Positions 17,664 to 26,142 are shown, counted from the stretch's first letter. The stretch: 64,000 nucleotides of DNA from DASSQJ01 sp963730165 (GCA_963730165.1 CAVSQS010000001.1:372001-436000); one strand, 5' to 3'. Notes: generated by a model not told the origin, from the letters alone. Made by a program: numbers and translations.

Positions 17664-19310
17664 TCAGCGGCTCGGGCGGTAGCGCGAGGCCGCGTACTCC
17701 TCCGCCGCCGTCACCGCCGGCCCGACACCGGCGACGACGCCGAGGAAGGTGTCCCGGTCGAGGGAGCGCAGGACGAGGGGCTCCAGGGCCGTGACGGTCG
17801 CGCTGCGGGGCCGGTCGTGGAGCAGGGCCAGCTCTCCGAACCAGCCGCCGGGCCCGATGACCCGTACGTGCTCGCCCGCCATGGTCACCTCGGCGGAGCC
17901 GGAGGCGACCACGTGGAAGCGGTCTCCGGGCTCACCCTCGACGATCACCCGCTCCCCCGGGACGGCGTGGGTCGTCGTCGCCTCGCGCGCGAGCCGGTCG
18001 AGCAGGCCGGGCTGCAGGACGGCGAGGAAGGGGACCCCGCGCAGCAGGGCGAGGACGGCCTGTGGGACCACGGCCCGCCGGTCCAGGCGCCGGAGCGGGC
18101 GCGCGGTCGCGAGCACGAGGAGCGGGAGGAAGAGCCCGGCCAGGGCGAAGGCCCCGGTCGGTCCCGCGACGAGGACGAGTGCGGGGGCGACGAGCGACCC
18201 CACCGCGAGGCCGGCATCCATGACCGACTCCTGGACGCCGAAGACGGAGGTGAGCATCCGCGGCGGGAGCAGCCGCTGGACGAGGGTGCGGGCGGCGACG
18301 TCGAAGACCACCTTGCCCGCACCACACACCGCGATGACCCCTCCCGCGACGAGAGCACTCTCGGTCAGCCCGGCGAGCGCGACCGGGATGCCGGCGGCGA
18401 GCCCACCGAGCGCCACGACGGGGACCAGCCGCCACCGACCGACGAGCACGAGCGCGACGGCGGACCCCGCGATGCCACCGAGGCCGATCATCGCGTTGAG
18501 CAGTCCCGGGCCCGCCTCGGACATCCCGAGGCGGTCGAGGGCCAGGACGACGAGGAGGATGTCCAGCATCCCGACGAGGACGTACTCCGCCGCGACGAGG
18601 ACCGTCAGCACGCGCGCGGTCGGGTCCCGCAGCACCCCCAGGACCCGCGAGACGACCCGCGGCGCCTCGGGTTCGCGACCCGCAGAGGGGGAGCGCACCC
18701 CGAGCACGAGCAGCGCGGCCACGAGGCCCACCCCGCCCATCACCGCGAGCACCCCCGTGACCCCCCAGACAACGATGATGGCGCTGCTCGCCAACGGGCC
18801 GACGACCACGGCCACCGCCTCGAGGGACCCTGAGACCGCGTTGCCGGCGGTCAGCTCCTCAGGGGTGCGGGCGACCTCCGGCACCACGGCGTGGTGCACC
18901 GGCCGTGACGCGCCGAGGGTCACCGACGCGACGGTCGCCAGGCCGACCACCACGCCGAACCGGGCGTCCGCGGCGAGTGCGCTCGCGCAGGCGAGGAAGG
19001 CCACCCCCTGTGCGGCGTACCCCAGGGCGAGGGCGGACCCCCGCGGGAGTCGCTCGATCTGCACCGCGACGACGGGCGCGAGGGCGACACCGGGAACCAG
19101 CTGGACGACGGCGACGAGGCTCGCCCCGGTGACCCCGCCCTCCTCGTAGGCCCAGACGAGCAGGGCGATCCACGTGGACCACTCGACGATGTTGAAGAGG
19201 AGGTAGGCCGGCAGGATCCGGCGCAGGAAGGGGCTGCGCGCCACCGCCCCGAGCCCGGCCGACCAGCGGTTCGGTGGTTCGCGGCCGTGGAGGGGCGGAG
19301 ACGCGGACAC
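17664..19310 (-). CDS. MFS transporter fused to a cyclic-nucleotide-binding domain
   Basis: This 548-residue protein starts with about 12 hydrophobic segments of an MFS permease (residues 25-410). It then carries a basic linker and a C-terminal CRP-like cyclic-nucleotide-binding domain (about 420-540) with VIVEGEPGDRFHVVASGSAEV and a GGWFGELALLHDRPRSATV cassette resembling the cNMP phosphate-binding loop. The RSAT at the loop end is the usual cAMP/cGMP contact. Direct ligand control of a permease is suggested. The GTG at 19310 has GAAGGGG upstream. The frame remains open far upstream, but there it only covers genes on the other strand. The cargo is unknown. Confidence 0.82.
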   Translation of the reverse strand: MSASPPLHGREPPNRWSAGLGAVARSPFLRRILPAYLLFNIVEWSTWIALLVWAYEEGGVTGASLVAVVQLVPGVALAPVVAVQIERLPRGSALALGYAAQGVAFLACASALAADARFGVVVGLATVASVTLGASRPVHHAVVPEVARTPEELTAGNAVSGSLEAVAVVVGPLASSAIIVVWGVTGVLAVMGGVGLVAALLVLGVRSPSAGREPEAPRVVSRVLGVLRDPTARVLTVLVAAEYVLVGMLDILLVVLALDRLGMSEAGPGLLNAMIGLGGIAGSAVALVLVGRWRLVPVVALGGLAAGIPVALAGLTESALVAGGVIAVCGAGKVVFDVAARTLVQRLLPPRMLTSVFGVQESVMDAGLAVGSLVAPALVLVAGPTGAFALAGLFLPLLVLATARPLRRLDRRAVVPQAVLALLRGVPFLAVLQPGLLDRLAREATTTHAVPGERVIVEGEPGDRFHVVASGSAEVTMAGEHVRVIGPGGWFGELALLHDRPRSATVTALEPLVLRSLDRDTFLGVVAGVGPAVTAAEEYAASRYRPSR

Positions 19311-19447
19311 TCCGGCCCCTTCCCGGGTGCGGTGGCGGGGCAGGGCCCCGACGAACGGTTGACCGGGTCGGTGGATGCCGCGCCCGGGAGGCGAAGCGTA
19401 CGGAGCGGCAAGGCGTCCGGACAAGACCCGTCCACCGTGTCGTCGCC

Positions 19448-19453
19448 TAGCCT
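19448..19453 (+). promoter_or_regulatory. -10 TAGCCT of a leaderless transcript
   Basis: TAGCCT ends 7 nt before the ATG at 19461 and no ribosome site is present. The divergent transporter gene uses a normal ribosome site instead. Confidence 0.5.
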
Positions 19454-19460
19454 GACCGGC

Positions 19461-20066
19461 ATGGGCTCCGACCCCGGCCGGCTGCGTGGCCTGCGAGCTG
19501 ACGAGCGCGTCGTCGCCGTCGCGCTCGAACACGTCACCGGTGCCACGGCCCGGGCCCACGACGTCGACGGGCGGCAGTCCGCCGTCGACCTGCTCCTCAC
19601 CTTCCCGGGCGGGCGGACCGCGGCCGTCGAGGTGACGAGCCACGCGCGCGACGGGGTGCGGCGCCGCGACGCCCGACGACGTGGCGGACGGCATGCCTGG
19701 CCGGACCCGGCCCGGCCGTGGTGGACGGCGACCGGACCGGCCGCCGGTGCCGCCCCGTCGCTCGAGGGCCTCCCCGAGGCCGTGACTCGCCTGCTCACGG
19801 TGCCGTCCGTCGCCCGCCGGGCCGCCAAGGTCGCCGCCGTGGCCGACGTCGACGAGCGTCACCTGGTCGTCGAGATCGGCGAGGGCGGGCTGCCCGGCGC
19901 GCTGGCCGTCGACCTCGCCGCACCGGGGGCGCTCCTGCCCTCCGGCGACCCGGTGGTTCCCGAGGGGCTCACCCACCTGTGGCTCACCGCGGGCTGGGCA
20001 GGCTCGCCGCTCGTGGGCTGGGCACGGCGCGGGGGGTGGACCACCGCGCGGACGGCGACGAGGTGA
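19461..20066 (+). CDS. Hypothetical protein, possible PD-(D/E)xK-like fold
   Basis: I do not recognise this 201-residue protein. An early segment reads SAVDLLLTFPGGRTAAVEVTS (about residues 40-60): a strand with Asp, a turn, and a strand with Glu. That is the layout of a restriction-endonuclease-like core, but the lysine expected after Glu-x is threonine. It could therefore be a degenerate nuclease fold or unrelated. The C-terminal third has Trp- and Gly-rich segments ending in an Arg/Thr tail. It is transcribed alone from a leaderless-type promoter. Confidence 0.65.
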   Translation: MGSDPGRLRGLRADERVVAVALEHVTGATARAHDVDGRQSAVDLLLTFPGGRTAAVEVTSHARDGVRRRDARRRGGRHAWPDPARPWWTATGPAAGAAPSLEGLPEAVTRLLTVPSVARRAAKVAAVADVDERHLVVEIGEGGLPGALAVDLAAPGALLPSGDPVVPEGLTHLWLTAGWAGSPLVGWARRGGWTTARTATR

Positions 20067-20120
20067 TCCGCGCGGGATCGGCGGCCCCGACGCGTCGGCG
20101 GGGCGTCGACCGGTCGCGGG

Positions 20121-20126
20121 TAGTCT
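20121..20126 (+). promoter_or_regulatory. -10 TAGTCT of a leaderless transcript
   Basis: TAGTCT ends 6 nt before the ATG at 20133 (a second ATG follows at once). There is no ribosome site. Confidence 0.5.
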
Positions 20127-20132
20127 CAGGCG

Positions 20133-20504
20133 ATGATGCGACGCCTGGTCGTCCTCGATCTCTTCTCCGGTCCGGCGTGGCGAGATGCGTCCGAGATGGA
20201 CGGACACGTCCACCCGGGCGAGGCCGGGGGCTGGCTGCTGATCCAGCCGGACGCCGTGCGCGTGACGGGAGGCCACGCGGAGGTCCCGGTGCTGCGCGAC
20301 CCCGAGCACGGCGGTCCGTCCTTCTCCTGCCGGGTCGTGCGCACCACGTCGGGAACCGACCGTCCCACGGTTCACACCGTCGCCACGGGTGACGCCGACC
20401 TCTACGAGGAGGTCCTGATCAGTGTCGGCTTCCACCTCGAGCAGCCCGAGGGCATCGAGCTGCAGAGAGACGAGTCGGGAACCTATTGGGGGTACTACGT
20501 CTGA
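20133..20504 (+). CDS. Hypothetical small protein
   Basis: This 123-residue acidic soluble protein matches no family I can name. It shows alternating hydrophobic strands (LLIQPDAVRVTG, PSFSCRVVRT) and an acidic C-terminal half ending in TYWGYYV, and looks like a small alpha/beta protein. It has no signal or membrane segment. The double ATG start follows a -10 hexamer, so it is probably leaderless. It lies between another hypothetical gene and the hemerythrin-like gene. Confidence 0.6.
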   Translation: MMRRLVVLDLFSGPAWRDASEMDGHVHPGEAGGWLLIQPDAVRVTGGHAEVPVLRDPEHGGPSFSCRVVRTTSGTDRPTVHTVATGDADLYEEVLISVGFHLEQPEGIELQRDESGTYWGYYV

Positions 20505-20606
20505 GGAGGCGGTGAGCCCGTTCCTCACGTCGACCACGTCCACGGTGACTCGGCGCGGCGGCTCGCGGGTCCCACGCAGGCGTGCCGCGGTCGTGACCCG
20601 CCTGCT

Positions 20607-20633
20607 TCCCCAGACCCCCGGACGCCGACCGGG
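20607..20633. repeat. Inverted repeat upstream of the hemerythrin-like gene
   Basis: AGACCCC and GGGGTCT arms lie about 12 nt apart within this stretch, about 100 nt before the ATG at 20737 and next to a TAGGGT hexamer. It could be the terminator of the previous gene or an operator over the next gene's promoter. Confidence 0.4.
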
Positions 20634-20736
20634 GTCTAGGGTTGTCCTCGTCGGACGCGCGACGCTCCCGGGCAGCCTGTCCGGGCGGACGACCCCGGTC
20701 GCCGGGCGTCACGTCACCCACCCCACGGAGGCGTCG

Positions 20737-21198
20737 ATGGGATCGAGCTCCTCGGCACCGGACCGGGCCATCCTGGAGACGCTCCGGCTGCGACGTGCCG
20801 AGATGCGCCAGTCGATGGGCGCGCTGGAGCTCGCGCTGGCCGAACCCGCCCCCGTCGGTCGCGCGCGCTGGGCCGGGCGCGTGCACGTCGCGCTCGTCGA
20901 GCTGTCGGCCGATCTTCGCGAGCACATCGACGTGACGGAGGGGGACTCGGGTCTGCACCGCGACCTGCTCGCTGCCACGCCGCGACTGTCCGGCGCCGTG
21001 GCCCGCCTCGACCGTGAGCACGACCAGATCCGCACCCATGTCGACGACCTGCTCGCCCGGACCTCGGCGCCCGAGCCGGACGTCGATCGGATCCGCCGTC
21101 TGGGGACGGCGCTGCTCGGCTTCCTCGTCGGACACCGGCAACGCGGCGCCGACCTGCTCTACGAGGCCTACGCGTTCGACGTCGGTGGGGAGACCTGA
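20737..21198 (+). CDS. Hemerythrin-like four-helix protein
   Basis: This 153-residue, almost entirely helical protein has histidines spaced as in the hemerythrin HHE family: VHVALVEL, LREHIDVTEGD, LDREHDQIRTHV and LVGHRQRGADLLYEAY. Such domains bind a di-iron site and sense or detoxify O2, NO or peroxide, or store iron. The ATG at 20737 has GGAGG 6 nt upstream and begins the conserved part. In-frame upstream sequence overlaps the previous gene and is not conserved-looking. It ends just before two strong hairpins that separate it from the convergent alarmone synthetase gene. Confidence 0.72.
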   Translation: MGSSSSAPDRAILETLRLRRAEMRQSMGALELALAEPAPVGRARWAGRVHVALVELSADLREHIDVTEGDSGLHRDLLAATPRLSGAVARLDREHDQIRTHVDDLLARTSAPEPDVDRIRRLGTALLGFLVGHRQRGADLLYEAYAFDVGGET

Positions 21199-21305
21199 CG
21201 GACGGGGCCGGCGGCAGGTCGCCGCCCTGAGGTGTGGGAGTCGCCGGCGGTCGACGACACGGCCGGTACGGGCCCATGGCCACCGGGCTCGAGACGTGGT
21301 GAACA

Positions 21306-21340
21306 TCACACGTGGGGGCCCGCGGGCGCCCCGCGTGTGA
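21306..21340. terminator. GC-rich hairpin between convergent genes
   Basis: TCACACGTGGGG pairs with CCCCGCGTGTGA around a GC-rich centre, giving a stem of about 12 bp. It lies between the converging hemerythrin-like and RelA/SpoT genes and can serve both directions. Confidence 0.6.
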
Positions 21341-21384
21341 GGCTGCGGACAAGGTTCCGTGTGTCCCCCCACCACGGAGTCCCA

Positions 21385-21420
21385 GCGCCCCGGGTCGAGG
21401 CTTCGGTCTCCCCGGGGCGC
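21385..21420. terminator. Second GC-rich hairpin between convergent genes
   Basis: GCGCCCCGG and CCGGGGCGC arms form a perfect 9-bp stem with an 18-nt loop, 46 bp before the 3' end of the alarmone synthetase gene. Confidence 0.6.
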
Positions 21421-21466
21421 GCCCTGTGCCGGCAGCGTCGGTGGTGCCTCGCTGCGGCGGTCCCCG

Positions 21467-22579
21467 TCACGTCACCGTCACGGACCCACCCGGCGGTGCG
21501 TCCTCCGGCTCCGTGGGCCGGGGGGCCACGGCACGGACCCGCTCGAGCCGGGTCGTGAGCAGCTCGGTTCGGCGGGCGTTGCCCCCGAGGGCCACGTAGC
21601 GCGGGCCGAAGACGGCCAGCAGGGTGTCGTCCAGACGGCGGACCGCCCCCGCCGGGTACCGGTAGCCCATCCTCGCGTTGATCGCCTCCGTGTCGACGGA
21701 GACGAGGAGACCGGCCAGCTCGTCGAGCGTCGTGATGCCCAGCTCGGTGAGGAGGCCACACATCCAGTCGTAGCGGTCGGTCCGGGACCACCCGGCGTCC
21801 CCGAATCGAGCGTCGAGGAACGCCGCCAGCTCGTGGCCCTCGATCCGCAGCGCCTCTCCCCCACGACCGGCTGCCGCGACGGTCGACGACCCACGCAGTC
21901 GTTCGCGGATGGCGGAGAACTCGCGGTCCGCGAGCTCCAGGAGGCCGGCGGCCAGCGCGAAGCGACGGTCGAGCTCGGGTGCGTGGTGCTCCGGGATGCT
22001 CCCCTTGTAGCGGATGTCGTGCTCGAACTCGGCCCACGCGTGCTGCAGCACCGTACGGATCTGGACCTGGGCGGCGGGCGTGGCGGAACCGGTGGGTGTC
22101 GCCACCTGCGAGCCGGCGGCGGTGAGCAGCAGGTGGCGGCTGGCGTACCCGAACCGGCCCTCGTTGGCGGTCTCCTCCCCCATGTCGCGGTCCTGGAGGA
22201 CGGAGAACTGGTCGGTGAGCAGGTCGGCGACGGCTGCCACGTCGCTCTGCAGGTAGGTGATGACGCGCACGCCCACCTGGTCGGTGATCTCGTGGGCCGG
22301 GTCGGTGTACAGCGGGCGGCCGTCGAGGGTTCGCGCGGCCTTGGCGGCGAAGGACTCGACCGCCTTGGTGCGGCCGGTGACCGACAGGTAGTTGATGCCT
22401 GCGTCGTCGAGCAGCGCGCGGACATCCGTGACGTAGCGCTCCGTGACCGTGCTCAGCTCGGCATGGCGCGCAGCGTAGTCGCGCACCGCCTGCTCGGTCG
22501 CCGACGGCCGGGCCCGGCGTCGCCCGGAGGTCGGCCGCCGCACCTCCGCGCCGGAGGTGGGGCTCGGGATCATGTCCAC
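21467..22579 (-). CDS. RelA/SpoT-domain protein, probable small alarmone synthetase
   Basis: This 370-residue protein has a (p)ppGpp synthetase domain (about residues 60-210): LSVTGRTKAVESFAAKAA, the ITDQVGVRVITYLQSDV block with catalytic Asp, GRFGYASRHLLLT, and VQIRTVLQHAWAEFEHDIRYKG. It lacks the HD hydrolase, TGS and ACT domains of a full Rel. The C-terminal 150 residues are helical and unassigned. It would transfer pyrophosphate from ATP to GTP or GDP, an extra stress alarmone source beside the housekeeping Rel. The start is GTG at 22579 or ATG 6 nt inside. It diverges from a fatty acid desaturase at the edge of the stress island. Confidence 0.85.
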   Translation of the reverse strand: MDMIPSPTSGAEVRRPTSGRRRARPSATEQAVRDYAARHAELSTVTERYVTDVRALLDDAGINYLSVTGRTKAVESFAAKAARTLDGRPLYTDPAHEITDQVGVRVITYLQSDVAAVADLLTDQFSVLQDRDMGEETANEGRFGYASRHLLLTAAGSQVATPTGSATPAAQVQIRTVLQHAWAEFEHDIRYKGSIPEHHAPELDRRFALAAGLLELADREFSAIRERLRGSSTVAAAGRGGEALRIEGHELAAFLDARFGDAGWSRTDRYDWMCGLLTELGITTLDELAGLLVSVDTEAINARMGYRYPAGAVRRLDDTLLAVFGPRYVALGGNARRTELLTTRLERVRAVAPRPTEPEDAPPGGSVTVT

Positions 22580-22729
22580 GCCCGAGGTGGCTGGACGACG
22601 GAGGGATGCATTGCTCCACCATGCCCGATCGCACGTCCGCTGCGTGGACCGGCCCGCTGCCGCGGACGTACCATGGACCGATCAGGCTGCCCGTGGGACC
22701 GGTGGCGACAACGACGACCGGAGTCCCCG

Positions 22730-23788
22730 ATGAGTGCCTCTTCCTCCTTCACCACCTCGAACCGCACCGCGCCCACCGGGCTCTACGCGGCCGCGGTGGC
22801 CGCGACCCGGGCCGCGGGGCTGCTGCGGCCCCGCGTGTGGCCCCACGTGACCGTGGGTGCGGTGAACCTCGGGCTCCTGGCGGTCGTCGTCGCGTCGCTG
22901 CTGCTCTGGGGCGGCTCCTGGTGGGTCACGGTCGCGGCCGCGCTCCTGCTCGCCGTGGTCTCGACCCAGTTCGGGTTCCTCGGGCACGACGCGGCACACC
23001 GACAGGTGACCCGGAGCAGCTCGGGCTGCACGGCCCTGGGCCTGCTCCATGCGAACCTGCTGTGCGGGCTCAGCTACGGGTGGTGGATCGACAAGCACAA
23101 CGCCCACCACGCCCGACCCAACGACCTGCGGGCGGACCCGGACGTGCGTCCCGGCGCCATCGTGTTCGACAGCGGCCAGGCGTCCGGACGCACCGGCTGG
23201 CGTCGTGCCATGACCCGGTACCAGGCGTGGCTCTTCCTCCCGCTCCTCCTGCTCGAGGCCGCCAACCTGTACGTCGCCGGCGTGCGGGCCCTGGCCGTGC
23301 GCGGCATCCGTCTCCGCGGAGCCGAGCTCGCGCTCATCGCGGCGCACTCCCTGCTCTACCTCTGGCTGCTCATCGCCACGCTGCCCTGGGTTCAGGTGGC
23401 TGCGTTCATCGCCATCCACCAGGGTCTTCGTGGGGTCTACCTGGGCCTGTCGTTCGCACCCAACCACAAGGGGATGCCGGCCCTGGGACCCGACGAGGAG
23501 GCCGATCCGTTCCTGCGGCAGGTGCTCACCTCGCGCAACATCCGAGGTGGCCCGCTGCTCTCCCTCGTGTTCGGGGGGCTGAACCACCAGATCGAGCACC
23601 ACCTGTTCCCCAGCATGCCCCGCGTCAACCTGGCTCGCGCGCGGAGCATCGTCAAGGACCTGTGCGAGGCCCACGGGGTCACCTACCACGAGACCACCGC
23701 CCGCGACTCGTACGCACAGGTGCTCCGGCACCTCGACACGGTCGGCGCCGCCGCCGCGCCACCTCGGCTGCGCGGCGTGCGCTCCTGA
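22730..23788 (+). CDS. Membrane fatty acid desaturase
   Basis: This 352-residue di-iron membrane desaturase has three histidine boxes in order: GHDAAH (about residue 85), HNAHH (about 123) and HQIEHHLFP (about 286). The HQxEHH form is typical of acyl-lipid/front-end-type or delta-9 phospholipid desaturases. Four to six hydrophobic helices surround the boxes. It introduces a double bond into membrane acyl chains using O2 and ferredoxin or another donor. GGAG 7 nt before the ATG at 22730 supports the start. Unsaturated chains are also the substrate of the 10-methyl fatty acid pair at 5.6-8.2 kb. Confidence 0.88.
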   Translation: MSASSSFTTSNRTAPTGLYAAAVAATRAAGLLRPRVWPHVTVGAVNLGLLAVVVASLLLWGGSWWVTVAAALLLAVVSTQFGFLGHDAAHRQVTRSSSGCTALGLLHANLLCGLSYGWWIDKHNAHHARPNDLRADPDVRPGAIVFDSGQASGRTGWRRAMTRYQAWLFLPLLLLEAANLYVAGVRALAVRGIRLRGAELALIAAHSLLYLWLLIATLPWVQVAAFIAIHQGLRGVYLGLSFAPNHKGMPALGPDEEADPFLRQVLTSRNIRGGPLLSLVFGGLNHQIEHHLFPSMPRVNLARARSIVKDLCEAHGVTYHETTARDSYAQVLRHLDTVGAAAAPPRLRGVRS

Positions 23789-23801
23789 TCTGGAGCTCGG
23801 T

Positions 23802-23865
23802 CCGGGCGGGGTTGTCGGCACAGGACGCGGTTGTTTCCCGGTCGGTGCCCGACAACCCCGTCCGG
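23802..23865. terminator. Long inverted repeat after the desaturase gene
   Basis: The arms CCGGGCGGGGTTGTCGG and CCGACAACCCCGTCCGG match at 16 of 17 positions around a loop of about 28 nt. It begins 13 nt after the desaturase stop and is the likely terminator. The length also allows a palindromic-repeat origin. Confidence 0.55.
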
Positions 23866-24080
23866 CCTTCACCGATACCCCCGCTCGAGCGTTGTGCGAC
23901 GGCCGAACGCCGACGGACGCGGGTAGATCGTCGGGAACACCCAGCCCTCGGCCAGGGTGCGGTGGACCGGAAGCGTGGGGGCGCGACACCAGTGGGAGAA
24001 CAAAGCTCAACCGCAAGTTCGACGAGTCGGACGGTGCTCGTGATGATGATGTGGCCCGTACTGCGCCTCCGCACTCGTGG
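23866..24080. other. Non-coding stretch between desaturase and DUF2252 genes
   Basis: Two convergent genes end here. The part near 24000-24060 is less GC-rich than its surroundings, with repeated GATGAT. I see no credible gene; short open frames lack ribosome sites and family features. Confidence 0.5.
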
Positions 24081-25550
24081 TCAGATCCCCGTCTGCGCTT
24101 CCAGACGGCCGGACTGCACGGCCCGGCTGACGGCCTGGTGGTCGCGTTCGTTCTGGTCGGCGTAGGCGCTGGCGAAGGAGGCGACCGCCCGGTCGAAGCT
24201 GTCCCCGTCGCCGAGATAGGCCGCGAGGGCGATCCGGTCGCCCGAGCGCGCATGGGCGCGAGCCAGGGTCGCGCCGCAGATCCGTGCGTACAGCGTCATG
24301 GCCGAGGCCTTCATGGAGTCGACGTCAGCCGAGCCCTTCCAGTCGCGCAGCTGGCGGACGTAGAAGTCACGCTCCCGGCCGTCGAGCCCGGTGGTCCGTT
24401 CCCAGCCGAGGAAGATGTCGCTGGTGGCCTGCATCAGGCGCTGTCCGGCGACCACCCGCTGCCCGCTGTTGCGGTAGGCGCTCCTGCCCACGAAGCGCTC
24501 CAGCACCGAGGCCTGGGCCTCCTTGGCCTGCAGCAGCAGCGGGTCGTGCCCGTCGCGGCCGAGCAGGAGCAGGATCCAGGCCCGCGTGCCCACGCTCCCG
24601 ACACCGACGACCTTGCGGGCGGCGTGGACGTACTCGAACTGCTCCAGAAGCACCCGCCGGTCGGTCTCCAGGGTGCGCCGGTACGAGCGGATCAGCCCAC
24701 GCAGCATCGCGTCCACGTCGGCCGGCGGCGTGCCGCCCGCGGAGGCCACCAGGTCCTCGACCGGGACGAGGAGCGGGGGGTCGGCGAGGATCCGGCGCCG
24801 GCCGTCGACGATGCCCGTCAGCTTGGAGAACGCCTGCAGGCTGTCGCGGGTCTGTGCCTTGGCCACGGTGGCCGCCGCCTTCTTCCGCGCCCCCTTCGTG
24901 GCGCTCCTGCCCACTCGCGCGAGCATCGTCTCGACCTCGATGTGGGCGTACCACACCTCCAGGTTGCCCATCGCGGCCAGCTCGTGCATCCGCACCCGGT
25001 ACTCCTCCACCCCGGCCGCGACGACGTCCCGCCTGGTCGCCGGGTCGAACCCGCGGTCCCGCCCCGCGATCTCGAAGCTCGCCGCAAGCCGCTTGACGTC
25101 CCACTCCCACGGACCGGGCAAGGTCTCGTCGAAGTCGTTGATGTCGAACATCAGCTGTCGCTCGGGCGACGCGAAGACGCCGAAGTTCGACAGGTGCGCA
25201 TCCCCGCAGACCTGGGCGTTCAGGCCAGACCGCGGCGTCGGCGCCAGGTCCGAGGCCATGACCAGAGCCGCGCCCCGGTAGAAGGTGAAGGGGGACACCA
25301 ACATCCGGCCGTACCGGATCGGCACGAGCTCCGGGACCCGGCTCGCCGCCTGCTCCTCGAGCAGCGCGACCGGGTCCGGCCGGTCCGCCGCCGGCTCCCA
25401 GCGCCCGTGGCTGGACCGCGGCACCGTGCCGCGAACCGCCCTGCCCCGGGCCGACCGCTCCTGCGGCGTCAACCGGACCGCCTCGCGGAGCGCGGCGCTC
25501 CCGCCTCGCTCGACCCCGTCCTCCCGGCGCACCGGCCCTGCACCAGCCAT
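24081..25550 (-). CDS. DUF2252 protein (kinase-like fold)
   Basis: This 489-residue protein matches the DUF2252 family. The segments VCGDAHLSNFGVF and FDINDFDETLPGPWEWDVKRLA (about residues 115-160) resemble the catalytic HGDxHxxN and metal-binding DFD of aminoglycoside-phosphotransferase-like kinases. LVMASDL and GVGSVGTRAWILLL are further family blocks. It may phosphorylate a small molecule or protein, but no substrate is known. It starts with ATG at 25550. An island palindrome lies 83 nt upstream, making it one of six promoters with that element. Confidence 0.85.
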   Translation of the reverse strand: MAGAGPVRREDGVERGGSAALREAVRLTPQERSARGRAVRGTVPRSSHGRWEPAADRPDPVALLEEQAASRVPELVPIRYGRMLVSPFTFYRGAALVMASDLAPTPRSGLNAQVCGDAHLSNFGVFASPERQLMFDINDFDETLPGPWEWDVKRLAASFEIAGRDRGFDPATRRDVVAAGVEEYRVRMHELAAMGNLEVWYAHIEVETMLARVGRSATKGARKKAAATVAKAQTRDSLQAFSKLTGIVDGRRRILADPPLLVPVEDLVASAGGTPPADVDAMLRGLIRSYRRTLETDRRVLLEQFEYVHAARKVVGVGSVGTRAWILLLLGRDGHDPLLLQAKEAQASVLERFVGRSAYRNSGQRVVAGQRLMQATSDIFLGWERTTGLDGRERDFYVRQLRDWKGSADVDSMKASAMTLYARICGATLARAHARSGDRIALAAYLGDGDSFDRAVASFASAYADQNERDHQAVSRAVQSGRLEAQTGI

Positions 25551-25633
25551 CGAGCGCTCCCGTCCTCGGCCCGACCACCCGATCGCGGTCAGGTCCTACC
25601 CACCGAGACTCCCCGCCCCCGCCGGGTTCCGCC

Positions 25634-25650
25634 TCATCCCACCGGGATGG
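25634..25650. promoter_or_regulatory. Island palindrome, copy 1 (TCATCC-N5-GGATGG)
   Basis: It matches TCAYCC-N5-GGRTGA at 11 of 12 arm positions. It lies 83 nt upstream of the DUF2252 start on the minus strand, in otherwise non-coding DNA. Confidence 0.6.
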
Positions 25651-25691
25651 TTCCCCGGAGGTCGGCCGAGCAGAGACCGTACCGGCACGCC

Positions 25692-25724
25692 GTCCGGGGA
25701 GCCGACGCCGTCGGCTCCCCGGAC
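25692..25724. terminator. Perfect 15-bp hairpin after the SHOCT gene
   Basis: GTCCGGGGAGCCGAC and GTCGGCTCCCCGGAC pair perfectly around a 3-nt loop. It lies 31 nt beyond the stop of the leftward SHOCT gene at 25756 and would separate it from the DUF2252 promoter. Confidence 0.75.
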
Positions 25725-25755
25725 AGACCTCCCGGGCAGGACCCGAGCCCGAAGG

Positions 25756-26142
25756 TCAGGCCGCGAGCGCGTGGCTCTTCAGGTCGTCGAACTCCTGCTG
25801 CGTGATCGCACCGGAGTCGAGCAGCTCCTTGGCCTGGGCCAGCCGCGCCACCGGGTCACCGGACCCGCCGGCCACCGACCGGATGTACTCGGCCTGCTGG
25901 TCCTGGTACTGCCGCGCCGCTCGCATCGAACGCTCGGCCATGCCGGATCCGCGTGCGACGAGGTACACGAGCGCCCCGAGGAACGGCAGGAAGATGAGGA
26001 AGACGACCCAGGCGGCCTTTGCCCAGCCGCCCATCGAGTCGTCGCGGAACATGTCCGCGACGATGTGGAAGAGGACCGTCAGGTAGGCGACGAAGAGGAA
26101 TGACACCACGACGATCCAGAAGACGTCCCAGAAGGAGTTCAT
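25756..26142 (-). CDS. PLDc_N plus SHOCT membrane protein (island copy)
   Basis: This 128-residue protein has two N-terminal transmembrane helices, a GSGMAERSMRAARQYQDQQ amphipathic linker and a C-terminal SHOCT motif, AKELLDSGAITQQEFDDLK. It is a close paralogue of the protein at 15123-15500. An island palindrome ends 69 nt before its ATG, nearly the same spacing as at the DUF6325 genes (65 nt), so it is probably part of the same regulon. Its role is unknown; SHOCT proteins are thought to oligomerise at the membrane. Confidence 0.85.
   Translation of the reverse strand: MNSFWDVFWIVVVSFLFVAYLTVLFHIVADMFRDDSMGGWAKAAWVVFLIFLPFLGALVYLVARGSGMAERSMRAARQYQDQQAEYIRSVAGGSGDPVARLAQAKELLDSGAITQQEFDDLKSHALAA

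Noticed and set aside
15610..17682. 690-codon plus-strand open frame opposite the PEP carboxykinase gene
   Set aside because: Antisense shadow; the minus-strand protein has a full set of PEPCK motifs.
23679..24074. Minus-strand small gene after the desaturase
   Set aside because: It spans the desaturase 3' end and a long inverted repeat, is Arg-rich without pattern and has no ribosome site.
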